From Perca fluviatilis (Eukaryota; Chordata; Actinopteri; Perciformes; Percidae): a stretch of 64,000 nucleotides of DNA. Below are positions 22,711-32,756 of this stretch, piece by piece; the stretch's first letter is position 1, and every line of letters begins with the position of its first letter. Made by a program: the position numbers and the translations under genes. The DNA is taken from assembly GCF_010015445.1 (NCBI RefSeq), contig NC_053120.1, forward strand, positions 6,081,114-6,145,113, written 5' to 3'. The notes beneath the pieces were generated by a model. That model ran no database searches. It had not been told where the DNA came from and was given only the letters and a program-made list of their open reading frames with translations.

Positions 22711-25700
22711 CCCCTCTGTGCCCCAAAAAAAGTTAACATACTGTGAACCGCCGCCGGCAGGCAGCTCCTGCACACCGCCCATTGTGAGTCCACTGATATC
22801 TACTCCTTTTCTCTGGGCCGTATCTCCTGAGAGAGCTCCAGCCAGCGTGCAGCGGCGTCTGACAGTCCAGGCAGAAAGCCAGCGATCCGGGCAGGCACTG
22901 CGCCACTGTCACGGCATACTGTGGAGTTGCTAAACTCCGAAACAGTCGTACTAAATTTGCAATTAGCCATCAATTTTTGTGAAACAGCCCATATTTTGTT
23001 ATATCATATAGTTGATTTCTCGCATAAAAAAGTCCCAGAAGTGAATTTAGTAATGCAACAGCAGATGAACAATGCATAAAGTTTCTGAGATTTGCGCGAC
23101 CTAGATTTAGAAGACTAACTGACCTCAGATCAGTTAGTGGCCTATGTAAATTTTGGGGTGTTACAAATATAGAAGGTAGAGCCAAATAAGGAGGAGTTGA
23201 GAAGTTGACGTCAACTTTTAGCTTTGTTCAGATTCGCCCGTTTTCAGAGGCAGTTTCAAATTGTGAGATTTGCAGAGGTAAGAGGGATTTTGAGGTTCTA
23301 TGTATGTCCTAGTTACCCTCCAAACTGTCATTTTTCAACTATGACAAGGTAAAATCGGTTTTGCATTCTATCACCCCTTTAATATAAATGCAACGTTTCG
23401 ACCCTGGGTCTTCTTCAGGCAAAAAGAAAAAGTGTACACACTCTGCATGACGGCCAAGCATGCGCCCTTCAAAAAGCATCTGAATAACGCGCCACTGACT
23501 TTAGACTAGTGTTTTCCTGGTCAGTGGTGGAATTGTTTTCTGAAACTGCAAAATAGCACTAGGTAACGTATGCGCCGGAACACGCCTCCTCTTTTCGCTG
23601 AACCGCCCCCGGGAGCGCAAGTACATTCCCTAATTTACCAAAGTGAGTCTGTGGAGGGAAATGTCCGCTGTGTGTCGGGTGCATAACAGGAATGATACAT
23701 GCGTCGGTGTACAAAGTCAATTGCGCTGGGTGCAAGATAGGGCCCTATTAGTTTAGTTTATTTATTCATTCACAATACCACTTCAAACATTACAATAATA
23801 CAGCTGGGGTACAAGATCAATTGGGTAGAGTGAATGGGTCCCCCAAAGAAGCTAGAAAAGCTTATAGATGGGGGCCCATGATTCAAGAAAGGGTAGTGGC
23901 ACAGACTATATAATACACAATTACCACAAATGATGATGAGTAGATGCACGCGAAAGGCGCACCAGTACATACATAACATTACATACACATACAATCATAC
24001 ACATACATCCCAGTTGTCCATGAAAAAACAGTTTTATATTAGATATAGGTTAATAAGAAATATTTTTTTAGTTGTCTTTTAAAGTTTGAGATAGAGGGCA
24101 ACACCTTGAGGCATTCATCAATCCCATTCCAGATCTGCGGCCCCCTACAGACAACACTCATACTGGTGCGCACATGTTGGTGACACTTTCCTGATATAAG
24201 TGGTTTGATTCTTGTTCATTCATCTAAGTATATTTTTCAGTAGTTCTTCTGGCTTTTTATCTTTGCTATCTTATTTTATTTTATCTTTTTATTCTTATTT
24301 ATTATTTCTAGTATATTTCTCATATTTTTGGTTTGTGTGTGAGTGAGTATGTGTGTATGACCTTGGTAACTTGCTGCTTGTAACAGAGTCATTGCCCAAT
24401 TTGGGATTAATAAAGTCCATCAATCTATCATCTATCTATCTATTCTATTGTTGTCAATTAGCTTATTTCAGGAAGAAATATTCAGATCCTTCACTTGATT
24501 CAAATAAGGAAAGTGTCAGCAGTAAAAGTACTTGCACTTTCACAGTGTTCTATTATTATACACGCTTCATATTACTGGATTATGACGAAATTGTAAAGGC
24601 TCTGAACACCCAAACAGGTGTTTTCAGTTAGTCTGGTTGATTAGAGCTGTTAGTGGATTAGTATAAAGTAACATATAACCAACATGCTCAAGACTGTAGT
24701 TGTGTGAAAGAATATCATTACTTTCCTCTACTGGTTGATTTATAATTTGTTTGAAATACTTTAAACACATTTGGTAAATTATGTATGATAAAGACTCACC
24801 ACTCACGTTAAAGCAGGTGTTCTCCACTCCTTGACATTGTAATGGAGAAGTGCATTGAGAGGTGACAGGGTCACAAGTGAAGCACTGTAGGCTGTTATTT
24901 GTCTGAGCAGCAGGGACTGAAACAGAAAAGAACAAAATGGAGGAAGAGAGAATAGTTACAGTCAGTTTTCCAAAATAAAAAAAATTTGAACGTGTCAGAA
25001 GATGGCAAAATTTCTTATCTCAAACAAGCAACTTATCCCTCTGTACTTACAAAGTAGAGTTGCTGTGTTGCAGTTGTCTGTGTCACAGCACTGAGCAGAT
25101 ACAACTGCACTCGTATTACCCAAGTTGACTGAAAATGTCTGAGAGCCTGTGACTGGACAAAGGGAGGTCGATGCACAGTCCTGGAAGATTTGCTGTGTTG
25201 TTATTCTGAATGAAGTGTCTACAGAATCAAAAGTGCAGTTTCTTAATTTTGACGGAGAGCACACATACAGCAGATCACAGTACATATCTTTCAATGGCAA
25301 GTACTAGATGACAAAGAAATGACTACCTTGAATGGAAGCTGTTACACACATCGTCTCTGAGGAACATGTTACGTTTACTGTGGATGAACACTGCTGATCT
25401 GTGCAATTTTGACACTGAAGTGCTCCAGCTGCAATAGGGAGAAAAACAGTCAATGATGATCACATCTCAAATGTCAAATCAAATATCTGATTTTAAATGA
25501 AATAATGGTTCGAAATGGTTTAAATGTCTAATATGCACCAAAAGGCTCTTTACTTGTGCACACTTGCACAGCCAAGTCTTGTCATGTATAGTGCAAATAC
25601 AGTATAATGTATACAATGTATATATACTGTATATTGAATGTAATTCACTTCATTTTCATATTTCGTTGTATTTCTTATTCTAAATTGTCTTTATCTGTTT

Positions 25701-26017
25701 CCTACCTCTTCAGACTGCTTTTTTTTACTTCTGTACAGTAACATGTAAATTTACCCGCTTGGGATTAAGTTTTATCGTATCTATAATTATTCAAAGATAT
25801 GAAATTTGTCTTGATAAATTAATTAAATAATCTGGTGATATAAACAGTAAGATTTAAAATCATTTCTAAAAAATAGTTCTGGCAAAATTAATAAACGTCT
25901 TAAAAGTTCTAAATCAGGCTCTGTTGTACCCGCAGAAACAATATTGTAAGAATAAGTCGAGTTACCAGTGCTGGAGAGTGCCCAGATGAGAGTGAAAGAA
26001 AGGATCAGCTTCATCAT
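8785..26017 (-). CDS. Y1: two-domain Ly6/PLAUR-like GPI-anchored protein with giant mucin-like stalk
   Basis: Spliced exons: 25966-26017, 25327-25428, 25051-25218, 24800-24916 and 8785-16389, all joined in phase 1 with GT..AG junctions. The order is signal peptide (MMKLILSFTLIWALSS), Ly6 domain 1 (LQCQNC ... AQCCDTDNCN), Ly6 domain 2 (LQCFTC ... LSCCETSLCN), a very long Thr/Pro/Ala/Val repeat, then a C terminus KPSSGASC followed by a hydrophobic run ending LLLGLLMFTLC. That tail is a typical GPI-attachment signal. The family (fish proteins named phospholipase A2 inhibitor and Ly6/PLAUR domain-containing) makes disulfide-rich three-finger proteins, secreted or on the outer membrane. The Thr-rich stalk would be heavily O-glycosylated. 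The domain exons are intact, but the repeat part carries indels that shift frame, so the assembled frame is not continuous. The function and partner are unknown; inhibition of PLA2 is only the family name. Confidence 0.82.
8888..16236 (-). repeat. 21/24-bp VNTR encoding Pro-Thr-rich mucin units
   Basis: The basic plus-strand unit is GTTGTAGTTGTTGTCGGGGCAGCG (given here as two parts: GTTGTAGTTGTTG and TCGGGGCAGCG), 24 bp, with a 21-bp variant. On the minus strand it encodes PTTTTTAA, PTTTTTVV or PTTTTAA. About 7.35 kb, so roughly 300 units. Longer segments are repeated too: the marker GTTGCACTTGTTGGGACAAT recurs at about 9215, 10735, 11070, 11274, 12339, 12665, 13819, 14309 and 14509, with close variants near 12869 and 15499. 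The plus strand is almost only G and T, so the strand bias is extreme and all six frames stay largely open. Confidence 0.93.
16400..17480 (-). mobile_element. LINE 3' fragment in Y1 intron 4
   Basis: The minus-strand frame at 17005-17367 encodes a C-terminal non-LTR reverse-transcriptase tail, including FQLLPSGRRF and a basic KTKRHKNSF stretch. Sequence from about 16830 (ACTTTATTTATACCC) resembles its 3' untranslated end. The part from 16400 to 16820 is ordinary AT-rich intron with nothing recognisable. Confidence 0.55.
18588..20157 (+). mobile_element. Tc1/mariner-like transposon, 1570 bp, inactive
   Basis: Both ends carry the inverted repeat CACTACCGGTCAAAAGTTTT (left from 18588, right to 20157), flanked by TA on each side. 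The plus strand holds a degraded Tc1 transposase: a helix-turn-helix part around 19140-19350 (GRPKAPTESE ... STVKRRL), the first catalytic block VLWTDE followed at once by a stop, KHGGGSVMVWGCF at 19540 and QQDNDPKHKSK at 19710. Several stops break the frame. It sits inside the LINE's reverse transcriptase and is therefore younger. Confidence 0.9.
20908..20958. repeat. Short palindrome of the GTTGTCC/GGGTC family
   Basis: CTTGTGTTGTCCTTCGGGTC is followed within a few bases by its complement GACCCGAAGGACAACACAAG. It resembles two joined ends of the MITE family seen elsewhere in the window, with nearly all the middle lost. Confidence 0.6.
22432..23378. mobile_element. TTAA-flanked MITE, 947 bp
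   Basis: The left end is TTAA|AAGGGTGATAGAATG and the right end is CATTCTATCACCCCT|TTAA, a clear terminal inverted repeat with TTAA at both borders. TTAA targets point to the piggyBac type. It carries a (CA)n tract and no convincing coding region. Confidence 0.82.
22651..22707. repeat. (CA)n microsatellite
   Basis: About 28 CA units with one interruption, inside the MITE at 22432-23378. The minus-strand frame of repeated Cys-Val across it is an artefact. Confidence 0.95.
23755..24185 (-). mobile_element. Rex1-like LINE 3' end
   Basis: The minus strand of about 24050-24165 translates to RGPQIWNGIDECLKVLPSIS followed by NFKRQLKKYF, which resembles the C terminus of Rex1/CR1-type fish LINE polyproteins. 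An AT-rich 3' untranslated region runs down to 23755. Confidence 0.55.
24230..24450 (+). repeat. LINE-type tail with (ATCT)n microsatellite
   Basis: A T-rich stretch ends in GGGATTAATAAAGTCCATCA and then ATCTATC repeats (about 24415-24447), as at the 3' ends of some LINEs. No coding part is left. Confidence 0.45.
24800..24916 (-). CDS. Y1 exon 4: Ly6 domain 2, first half
   Basis: 117 bp, acceptor GTTTCAG, donor GAGTG|GTGAGTC (a nearer GTGAGTGG would give the wrong phase). It encodes NNSLQCFTCDPVTSQC then PLQCQGVENTCFNVS, the opening cysteines of the second domain. It lies 8.4 kb from exon 5 across a transposon-filled intron. Confidence 0.86.
25051..25218 (-). CDS. Y1 exon 3: Ly6 domain 1, second half
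   Basis: 168 bp, phase 1 to phase 1, acceptor TCTGTAG, donor CTTT|GTAAGT. It encodes a CASTSLCPVTGSQTFSVNLG stretch and the closing VSAQCCDTDNCN, the CCxxxxCN signature that ends a three-finger domain. The homologous exon of Y3 (55414-55581) has the same length. Confidence 0.88.
25327..25428 (-). CDS. Y1 exon 2: Ly6 domain 1, first half
   Basis: 102 bp, phase 1 to phase 1, acceptor TTGCAG, donor CAAG|GTAGTC. It encodes AGALQCQNC followed by three more cysteines, including the VTCSSETMC spacing usual for this family. The frame is open and all splice signals are present. Confidence 0.87.
25430..25965 (-). other. Y1 intron 1
   Basis: An AT-rich intron between the signal-peptide exon and exon 2, with no repeat or gene seen. 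It is similar base for base over most of its length to Y3 intron 1 (55781-56294), which supports the shared origin of Y1 and Y3. Confidence 0.75.
25966..26017 (-). CDS. Y1 exon 1: signal peptide
   Basis: This 52-bp coding exon starts at the first of two adjacent ATG codons (26017 and 26014) and ends in phase 1 at CACTG|GTAAC. It encodes a short hydrophobic leader (KLILSFTLIWALSS). Paralogous exons in X1, X2, Z1, Z2 and Y3 start MKL, so either ATG could be used. Confidence 0.85.
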
Positions 26018-26086
26018 GATGAACAGGTAAGTACTGAAAATTAGTTTTCCTGGATGGTGATACTACACCTTAACACCACGGCTGCA

Positions 26087-26095
26087 CTTTATATA
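26087..26095 (-). promoter_or_regulatory. TATA box of Y1
   Basis: TATATAAAG on the minus strand, about 70 bp upstream of the Y1 start. The flanks differ from the X/Z promoter block, though a TACTACACCTTAA phrase downstream is kept in Y3. Confidence 0.55.
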
Positions 26096-26159
26096 CTGTT
26101 CAGGTGAATAAATGTACGACACATCACACATGCACACGTAAAGACCTCAGGGACTGGGT

Positions 26160-26560
26160 GTGAACCCATTGTTTCATACAAGAAGACCATTCAGACACTA
26201 ATCCCTTTTGTCATTTGAACAAAACATCATGGGAACACACCTTCTCAGACACTTTCTTTCATATTTGTCAATGTTTACTTCAATTGTAAAGTATATATAC
26301 TTCATCCTTAATTTAGACTTTATTGTTTCCGATGGGGAATGCTTTCTGAAAACTATTTGTTTTGATTGTTTTTTGTGTTTTCTACTACTCTAGTTCTCCT
26401 TTACTAATGTAGTGTGTCAGACAGGTTTGTTGTTTTGAGTCATGCATCAGTGAGCCCAAGAACGAAAAACAAGAATTTCCTTGATTTATAAACTAATGAC
26501 GGTGTCATTGTGATTGTTATCACGGAGAGGGACAAGTCTGACACACAGAGTAGAGGCAGT
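26160..26560. other. Y upstream region, duplicated near 38450-38830 and 56690-56980
   Basis: AAGAAGACCATTCAGACACT and the sequence after it recur upstream of Y2 and Y3. It may hold distal promoter elements; I see no gene. Confidence 0.65.
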
Positions 26561-26564
26561 GGTG

Positions 26565-27118
26565 GAGGACGTACTGAATCTCAGTACTTAAGTAAAAGTA
26601 CAAATAACCAGAGACATATTTACTTTAGTAAAAGTAGAAGTACCACAATGATAACCCTACTTAAGTAAAAGTAAAAAGTACCTCATTTAAATGTACTTTA
26701 AGTATTAAAAGTAAAAGTACTTGCATAACGATTTATTCTCTTAATATCTGTATTCTAATAATTATAAAAAAAAACAGTATGGGCTGTAGCATTTTAATTA
26801 AGTTAGTTGTAGGTTAATTTAATTCTGCTTACCATCTTTGGCCTAGTTTACATTCTGACTTAAAAGCTGATGAAGGCTTCCCTGTGGACTGCAAACATGT
26901 GATGGTCAGGAAGACGTTTTGGCAGGGGGAAAAACTGATCAGAAAATGTAACAAACATGTAACGGAACATTGTAGAAATGTAGTGGAGTAGAAAGCATAG
27001 ATAATTGCTACAGAATGTAACGAAGTAAAAGTCAAAAGTATGCACTATTGATTCTACTTATGTAAAGTACAGATACATGAAAATTTGAGTATTTGTACGT
27101 ACATTACATTACATTTCA
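26565..27118. mobile_element. AGTAAAAGTAC-rich DNA element
   Basis: The segment opens with GGCAGTGGTGGAGGACGTAC and is dense in TACTTAAGTAAAAGTAC phrases, a widespread fish repeat type. The far end (ATGTAAAGTACAGATACATG) mirrors the start loosely. Minus-strand frames at 26829-27045 are not recognisable proteins. Confidence 0.55.
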
Positions 27119-27189
27119 TTACACTTCTTGTTTTTCATCATATAAAATGTTGTGAAACTGGCAACCCTTCTGTACGCTCCCTTCAATGT

Positions 27190-28130
27190 TGCCATTTATT
27201 GTGTAGACTGTATTGTTTCCCAATGCAAGTGACATTTGGAACTATTCATTAAAGTTGCACCGCACTAGCTGCACCTTAATTTGTATTCAGCAGTTGAATG
27301 TGGTTTGTTCTATTTGATCACATTTCAATCAGCTTTTTAATTTGTCAAATCATATTCGTGTGTTTTTTGTCTTTTTACATTAGTGTGTATTTCTTTTATA
27401 TGTTGTCTAAATGACTTTATGGCTTATTTAAAGCATTTTGAATCACCTTGGTGTAAATACATTAGCCTTGTCTTGCCTTGTACTACCTGTACAGTGTACA
27501 AAGTCATTGAAATGACTGTAGTTTCACCTTGACCAGCTATAACTTTAAAATGCCTTTCACGTCTTAATACATCTGTATTCATAATAATCCAATAATATAC
27601 AATATATTTCAAATTATCACCATAATCCAATGATATACAATATGTACTTCTAAAGTAATAGGAGATTTGAGTGGTAATAAGTCAAATAAGAAACACAGTT
27701 GGCTGTTTTCTGATTTATTTATCTTATAAACAACAGTGAACATTTCAGATTGTCCTCACTCACAGAAAACGGCCATATAGATAGATTGTGCAAGAAGCTT
27801 ACAACGACCCATATTTGCTTTCATCAGTAATCATCCCAGGAGCAAACAAGGAAGAACAGTAAGTATAAGAGCACAAAACTTTGCATTAGGATGGAAGGTC
27901 GGGTGGTGGATGCCAAATATTACCGGTGGTCACGCCCTCGGACCTGGGTTCATCTGCGCTTGGCTGTCGATGGTTCCTCTGCTCGTTCACCACCACCAGT
28001 GTCTGGACTCCATCGGGGGATATGTTTGGGTTTCCTTAAACCCTTTAGGACATTTGGGTTTGATGGAGTCCAATCTCCAGAGACTTGTACATTGACATGT
28101 TTGTCTGTACAATAAATATGTTCATAATTG
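27190..28130. repeat. Segmental duplicate of 46530-47130
   Basis: From GGAACTATTCATTAAA through GTACTACCTGTACAGTGTAC to GGAGCAAACAAGGAAG the sequence repeats at 46551-47120 with small indels. The part from 27900 to 28130 is not in the duplicate. No gene is seen. Confidence 0.75.
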
Positions 28131-28552
28131 CAAGGAAGTCTCTCCTGATTGAAATACTTTTGTTGACTAAACTTTATTAGTTCTGTTTCACAACGTTAAA
28201 TAGAAAGGTTTTAAATTTCATTTTTGTAGTAATTGGCAATAGTCCTGTTCTGTTGTTTAGGTATCAGGGCTTGCTGAACATTTAAAGGGAACCTATTATG
28301 CTTTTCTGGATTTTCTTTCATAACTTTAATCTAACAATGTCAGATTTTTATGTTAAATGTGGCCAGAGCTTCAAAAAATGAGGTAAACGTATTTCAGAGA
28401 AATCAAGCAAAAACTTCAGATTCCCCACTGTTCTGAACGCTCCGGTTTCAACGTTTTTTTTCTCCTCCTGACTCGGTGTCACATAACACTGAGCCGGACT
28501 TCTATGATTGGTCTACACAGGCTATTGTATATTGATAGGCTACTGCTGTGAT

Positions 28553-28916
28553 TAGTATTTTTTTTTTAATTTATTTATTTGATTGGGACAGTGCATGTTA
28601 ATGAACAAACATGGAATACATGCATGTAAACATGCCGGATTGTAGCCAAGGGCTAATTTCCATCCGTAGTCCCACAGGCTAAGATCACACAGGTCACAAA
28701 ACATTGCATAATAAAATTTACATCTACAGTAAGTACATTGTTTAGCAATAAATTAACAAAAGCTTATATATAATATTCACATAAGATTTAAAATTACATT
28801 GTCACATGTAGCTACATTGAAAAATGTTATCCCTTACACTACTCATTACTGTGGAAAGTAATAATATTACCGAAATATATTACTCAGTAATGTGTTACTG
28901 CCCAACACTGGTCTCC
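28553..28916. mobile_element. Nested CAACACTG-ended fragment
   Basis: The right end, GTAATGTGTTACTGCCCAAC then ACTG, belongs to the same family as 4668-4835. The left part (GGGACAGTGCATGTTAATG) looks like a LINE or SINE 3' piece, so this may be two fragments side by side. Confidence 0.4.
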
Positions 28917-29011
28917 GGTTCTAACGGAGTGCAACATCAATGTGGAATGGATGCGAAGATTCCACTGACCAATCAGAGCAGATTGGCCTTTTTCAGGAGG
29001 GGGGCTTACCG

Positions 29012-29616
29012 TGCGTTCATGGACATCGGAAAAACGTTTTTCCGAGTGAAAACGTCACCATCCCACGTAACGTCCTGTGGGAATCAGAGGTGGGAAACTC
29101 GGGCTGGATTTTGATAACCGAGTTCCCCAGTTGGTGACGCATTGTTGACAACTGACGTATGATGGAGGCGACTTTGGTTCACTGAACATATTTTAATGAC
29201 AATTAACTGTTTAATGTGGACAAACGCCTCTGCCAAGAAACATACACAGACATAATATGTTTCAAATTATTCATAAATAGGCCTATGTATAAAAAAACAA
29301 CACATTATCCGTGTCTTTTCCCGTTGGTTGTCTTGCAGATAACACAAACAAACACCTGGCGATGTGCTGTTTGGATGCTCGTATGAGAAAACAGCAGAAA
29401 ATCTTTTGTTATTGTGGCCTCCATGTTTTCACACACCTGATGCTCTAGGCTACGGCCAACCGTTGGTGGCAGTCATGCAAAAAGTTGTTATGCCAAACGC
29501 CAATATAACAGAAGAAGAAGAACACTCATCCCGACCATGTGAACGCTGCCAGTCGGAAAAACAACGTAACCACGGGGGCGGTCCCTGTTATTCCGAGGTG
29601 GCATGAACGCAGCATT
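29012..29616. mobile_element. Nested element with GTGCGTTCATG / CATGAACGCAG ends
   Basis: CCGTGCGTTCATGGACATCG on the left is matched by GAGGTGGCATGAACGCAGC on the right, an imperfect inverted repeat. The interior holds short frames only. Confidence 0.5.
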
Positions 29617-29869
29617 AAAGAAACAGGTGCTCCATCTGGTGAGTACAGTTGCAGCAGTCATGACATTAACATTAAAGCATGTAAACATGTTCTAGTAGAA
29701 TCTTAAAATACAAGTATGAATTTGAAAAATAGGTCTCCTTTAAGCATCACAAAATGAAAATGGAACATGTCAGAATAATATACCTGTTATATATCTATGA
29801 CCATTGTGCTCCCAGAACCCTGACAAGAATGCTTCAAAGATATCATTTAGTTTTTTAAAGAAAAGGCCA

Positions 29870-30210
29870 AAATCTCGACAAAAACAACCATTTCTAAAAC
29901 CTTCGATAAAAGCTTACAAATTGGCCTAAAATTATCAGCAGGCTTTTTAAGAAGTGTCTGAACTATGGCATGCTTACAACAAGACAGGACTGTACCTGTG
30001 GCTAAAGAACTGTTAAAAAAGCATCACAATGGTCACTGGGCAGAAATTATTAAAAGCCAGAGGGTCCTCAATAGCCAGTGAGAAATATATGATAAGGTGT
30101 GAAAAGTTTAACTTTAAGCTGTCAATTTTGTATATAAAAATCTTTGAAATGTTCTCAGCTGATTGGGGAGGAATTTATGGTTGAAGAAGCAGAAGGGTTA
30201 ACTATGGAGT
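29870..30210 (-). repeat. 3' flank of X3, duplicated at 4840-5178 and 32000-32132
   Basis: The stretch with ATTATCAGCAGGCTTTTTAA and AAAGAACTGTTAAAAAAGCA recurs after X1, and its right part after X2. It is the downstream region of the X-type genes. No open coding region is seen. Confidence 0.7.
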
Positions 30211-30345
30211 TCATGGTGACAGCATCAGGGAGTTGAAGTGACTGCTCTTGGTTCTAATAGAGGACAAGGACAATAAGACCAAGCAGCACAGTTTGACAGT
30301 CCCGGCTGAATTACAGAAGCTGCTTCCACAACATGTTGGTGACCT

Positions 30346-31066
30346 GGGGCCTCATTTATAAAACTTTGCGTAGATTCTATTCTGAAAGATTTCGTGCGCA
30401 AAAAAGTCAGAATTTTCGTACGCAAAAACAATATTCTGATTTATAAAACCTTGCGGCGCACACCGGTACGCACTCTTCTCGTTATAAATACGGACTTGCG
30501 TTACAGTATGCGGTCATGCACGAGCCTCACGCTCCTCCCAAGGTCTTCCCATATTTGTCCTAATAAGGTCCATGTTAATCAATCAATGAATATTCCAGCC
30601 TTGAAAGGAGCCCTTGATCACCAATCACGAAACGGAAAAATGGGGGAAAAACACAATTCAGTGATTGTGAGATCGATGTGCTCCTAACAGAGGTAGAACA
30701 TCGAAACTAAATCCTGTTTGGAAGCCGTAACCCGTGTGTACTGTTCATATTGTTACACAGCCTTACTACTTAACAGCTCAATTACCAATGATATACATCA
30801 TTTATGGTTCATATTTGCCATTTACCCCTGTGAGATCACATTTATGATCATATGATCATTTTCGTTTTTTGTGAGAAAGGAAATTCAATTATTAAAAAAG
30901 TAAAAAATAGAAACAAGATTTTGGATCATTATTGGTGCAAAACAGGTGAAAGTGCTTGAAATGTGACAATTTGGTTACTTGTATGGTAACTGTGTGGGAA
31001 TAGCAGGTGCAGAAAGACAACATTCACACACAGACATCTACAATCAGACACGACCACATAAAGACG

Positions 31067-31152
<86 letters not shown>

Positions 31153-31554
31153 GCATTTCCCGGGGAGATGCGGTGTGTGTTTTGCGGTGGGAGAGTTTGC
31201 TCGGTGTGGGAGGGTCCCCTGCCTCTCCCCGTTGCTGGCAGCCCCTCGCCGGGCGCCGCGACCGGCTCTGGGTCGGTTTAGCAAGAACGGGATTGTTGGG
31301 TTCAGGAAAACAAAAACTGGGTTAGGTTCGGAAAACGGGCATACCATCTGAGTTCACTAAAACGCAGTCTACAAAACCTTGGGAGCATTACGCACGATCA
31401 CACGTGTGGTCAAAAGGTTGCGGAAAACTGGGAACATTTTTACGCATGGAAATTCTTTATAAATCCCGACTATTGCGAGGAATGTTGCGACGACAAATTT
31501 CACCGTGCTTCACGCAACTTTTTCTTGCGTAACAGGTTTTATAAATGAGGCCCC
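30346..31554. mobile_element. 1.2-kb DNA transposon inside X3 exon 5
   Basis: The left end GGGGCCTCATTTATAAAAC is matched exactly by GTTTTATAAATGAGGCCCC on the right. Related copies (32265-32275) show the uninterrupted exon GTGACCTGGTGAAG. The interior has a (CA)n tract and further inverted phrases (ACGCAAAAAC / GTTTTATAAATG). No transposase is recognisable. Confidence 0.85.
31066..31151. repeat. (CG)(CA)n microsatellite
   Basis: A short GCGCGCGC run followed by about 38 CA units. It lies within the transposon at 30346-31554. Open frames of alternating Thr-His or Val-Cys across it are artefacts. Confidence 0.95.
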
Positions 31555-32756
31555 AGGTGATGTTGAAATCAAAGGGACGATAGGCAGCAAAAGCAGTTCG
31601 GACTTTCAGCTGAGAAAGAACCTCACACACGGTTGCAGTGTTGCCCTCAGCTGTCCCTGTGGATGACAAAAATCATTATTTTACTAGAAGACCTTTTTGA
31701 ACAAATCTTTGAAGCAGCAGTAACACATTTTGTGAGATAGTCTCTGATCAATATGCAGCATGAGGGTTTAAAATTTCCTTTGAAGCAGCGGTCCGCCACG
31801 CCAGCACACTGTACTGTCCCGATACAGACAGGATCATGACAATGAGTGCAGCCGAGACACTGCAGGCCATTTAGTTTTGTCTGTCCATCAGGGTCTGAAA
31901 CAGAGCAGGACACATGTATGAGACACAAAGTTCACTGAGACTCTGAGAACTGTCTGTTGGAAAGATGGCACACCGGTATTTGTGAACAGTATAAGTTGTT
32001 GGCAAACTTAAAATAAGGTGTGAAAAGTTGAACTTTCTAGTGTCAATTTTGTATAGAAAAATCTTTGAAATGGTCTCAGCTGATTGGGGAGGAATTTTAA
32101 GGTTGAAGAAGCAGAAGGGTTAACTATGGAGTTCATGGTGACAGCATCTGGGAGTTGAAGTGACTGCTCTTGGTTCTAATAGAGGACAAGGACAATAAGA
32201 CCAAGCAGCACAGTTTGACAGTCCCGGCTGAATTACAGAAGCTGCTTCCACAACATGGTGGTGACCTGGTGAAGTTTATCTTTATGTAAGCATCGGCAGC
32301 CAAAGCTGTTCAGACTTTCAGCTGAGAAAGAACTTCACACCCGTTTGCAGACACACAGCCACGCCATGGTACGGTGATGTCCCCTAAACCTGATGCCACT
32401 GTGGATGACAACATCACAGTTTTACTAGAAGACAGTTTTGAACAAATTCTTTAAAAATCCCACAAGGAACACTTGAAGGCAGCAGTAACACATTTTGTGA
32501 GACAGTCTTTGATCAGTATGCACCATGATTGCTCACCTTTTCCATCAAAGCAGCGGTCCTCCACGCCTGCACACTCTTCTGTCCTTTTACAGAGTTGATT
32601 AGGAGCAGTGCAGCTGAGGCACTGCAGGCCATTTAGTTTTGTCTGCAGATCAGGGTCTTTGAACAGAACAGGAGACAAAAAATTTACAGAGAATCTGAAA
32701 ATTGTCTGTTGTGAAGATGGCGCAGCAGTTTTAGTGAACAGTATATGTTGTTTTTT

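Larger units (their letters stand above)
28286..29738. mobile_element. TTAA-flanked MITE with nested insertions
   Basis: Left border TTAA|AGGGAACCTATTATG, right border AATAGGTCTCC|TTAA; the inverted ends share ACCTATT. Inside lie a segment ending in ACTGCCCAACACTG (to about 28915) and a second insert at about 29012-29616. Confidence 0.68.
30211..31894 (-). pseudogene. X3: last two exons of an X-type Ly6 gene, split by a transposon
   Basis: Exon 4 (about 31772-31894) has acceptor GTTTCAG and encodes NGLQCLGC followed by more cysteines, but its donor is lost (GGAAATTTTAAA where X2 has GGAAAAG|GTGAGC). Exon 5 starts at 31656 with EVLSQLKVRTAF in frame, is cut at about 31555 by a 1.2-kb transposon, and resumes at 30345 with RSPTCCGSSFCNSAG and a hydrophobic tail, stop at 30211-30213. 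It keeps CGA at the codon that is TGA in X1 and X2. There are no exons 1-3, so it is a fragment lying just downstream of X2. Confidence 0.78.

Noticed and set aside
31024..31351. Frames of alternating Thr-His or Val-Cys
   Set aside because: Produced by the (CA)n microsatellite inside a transposon. The same applies to 22594-22782.
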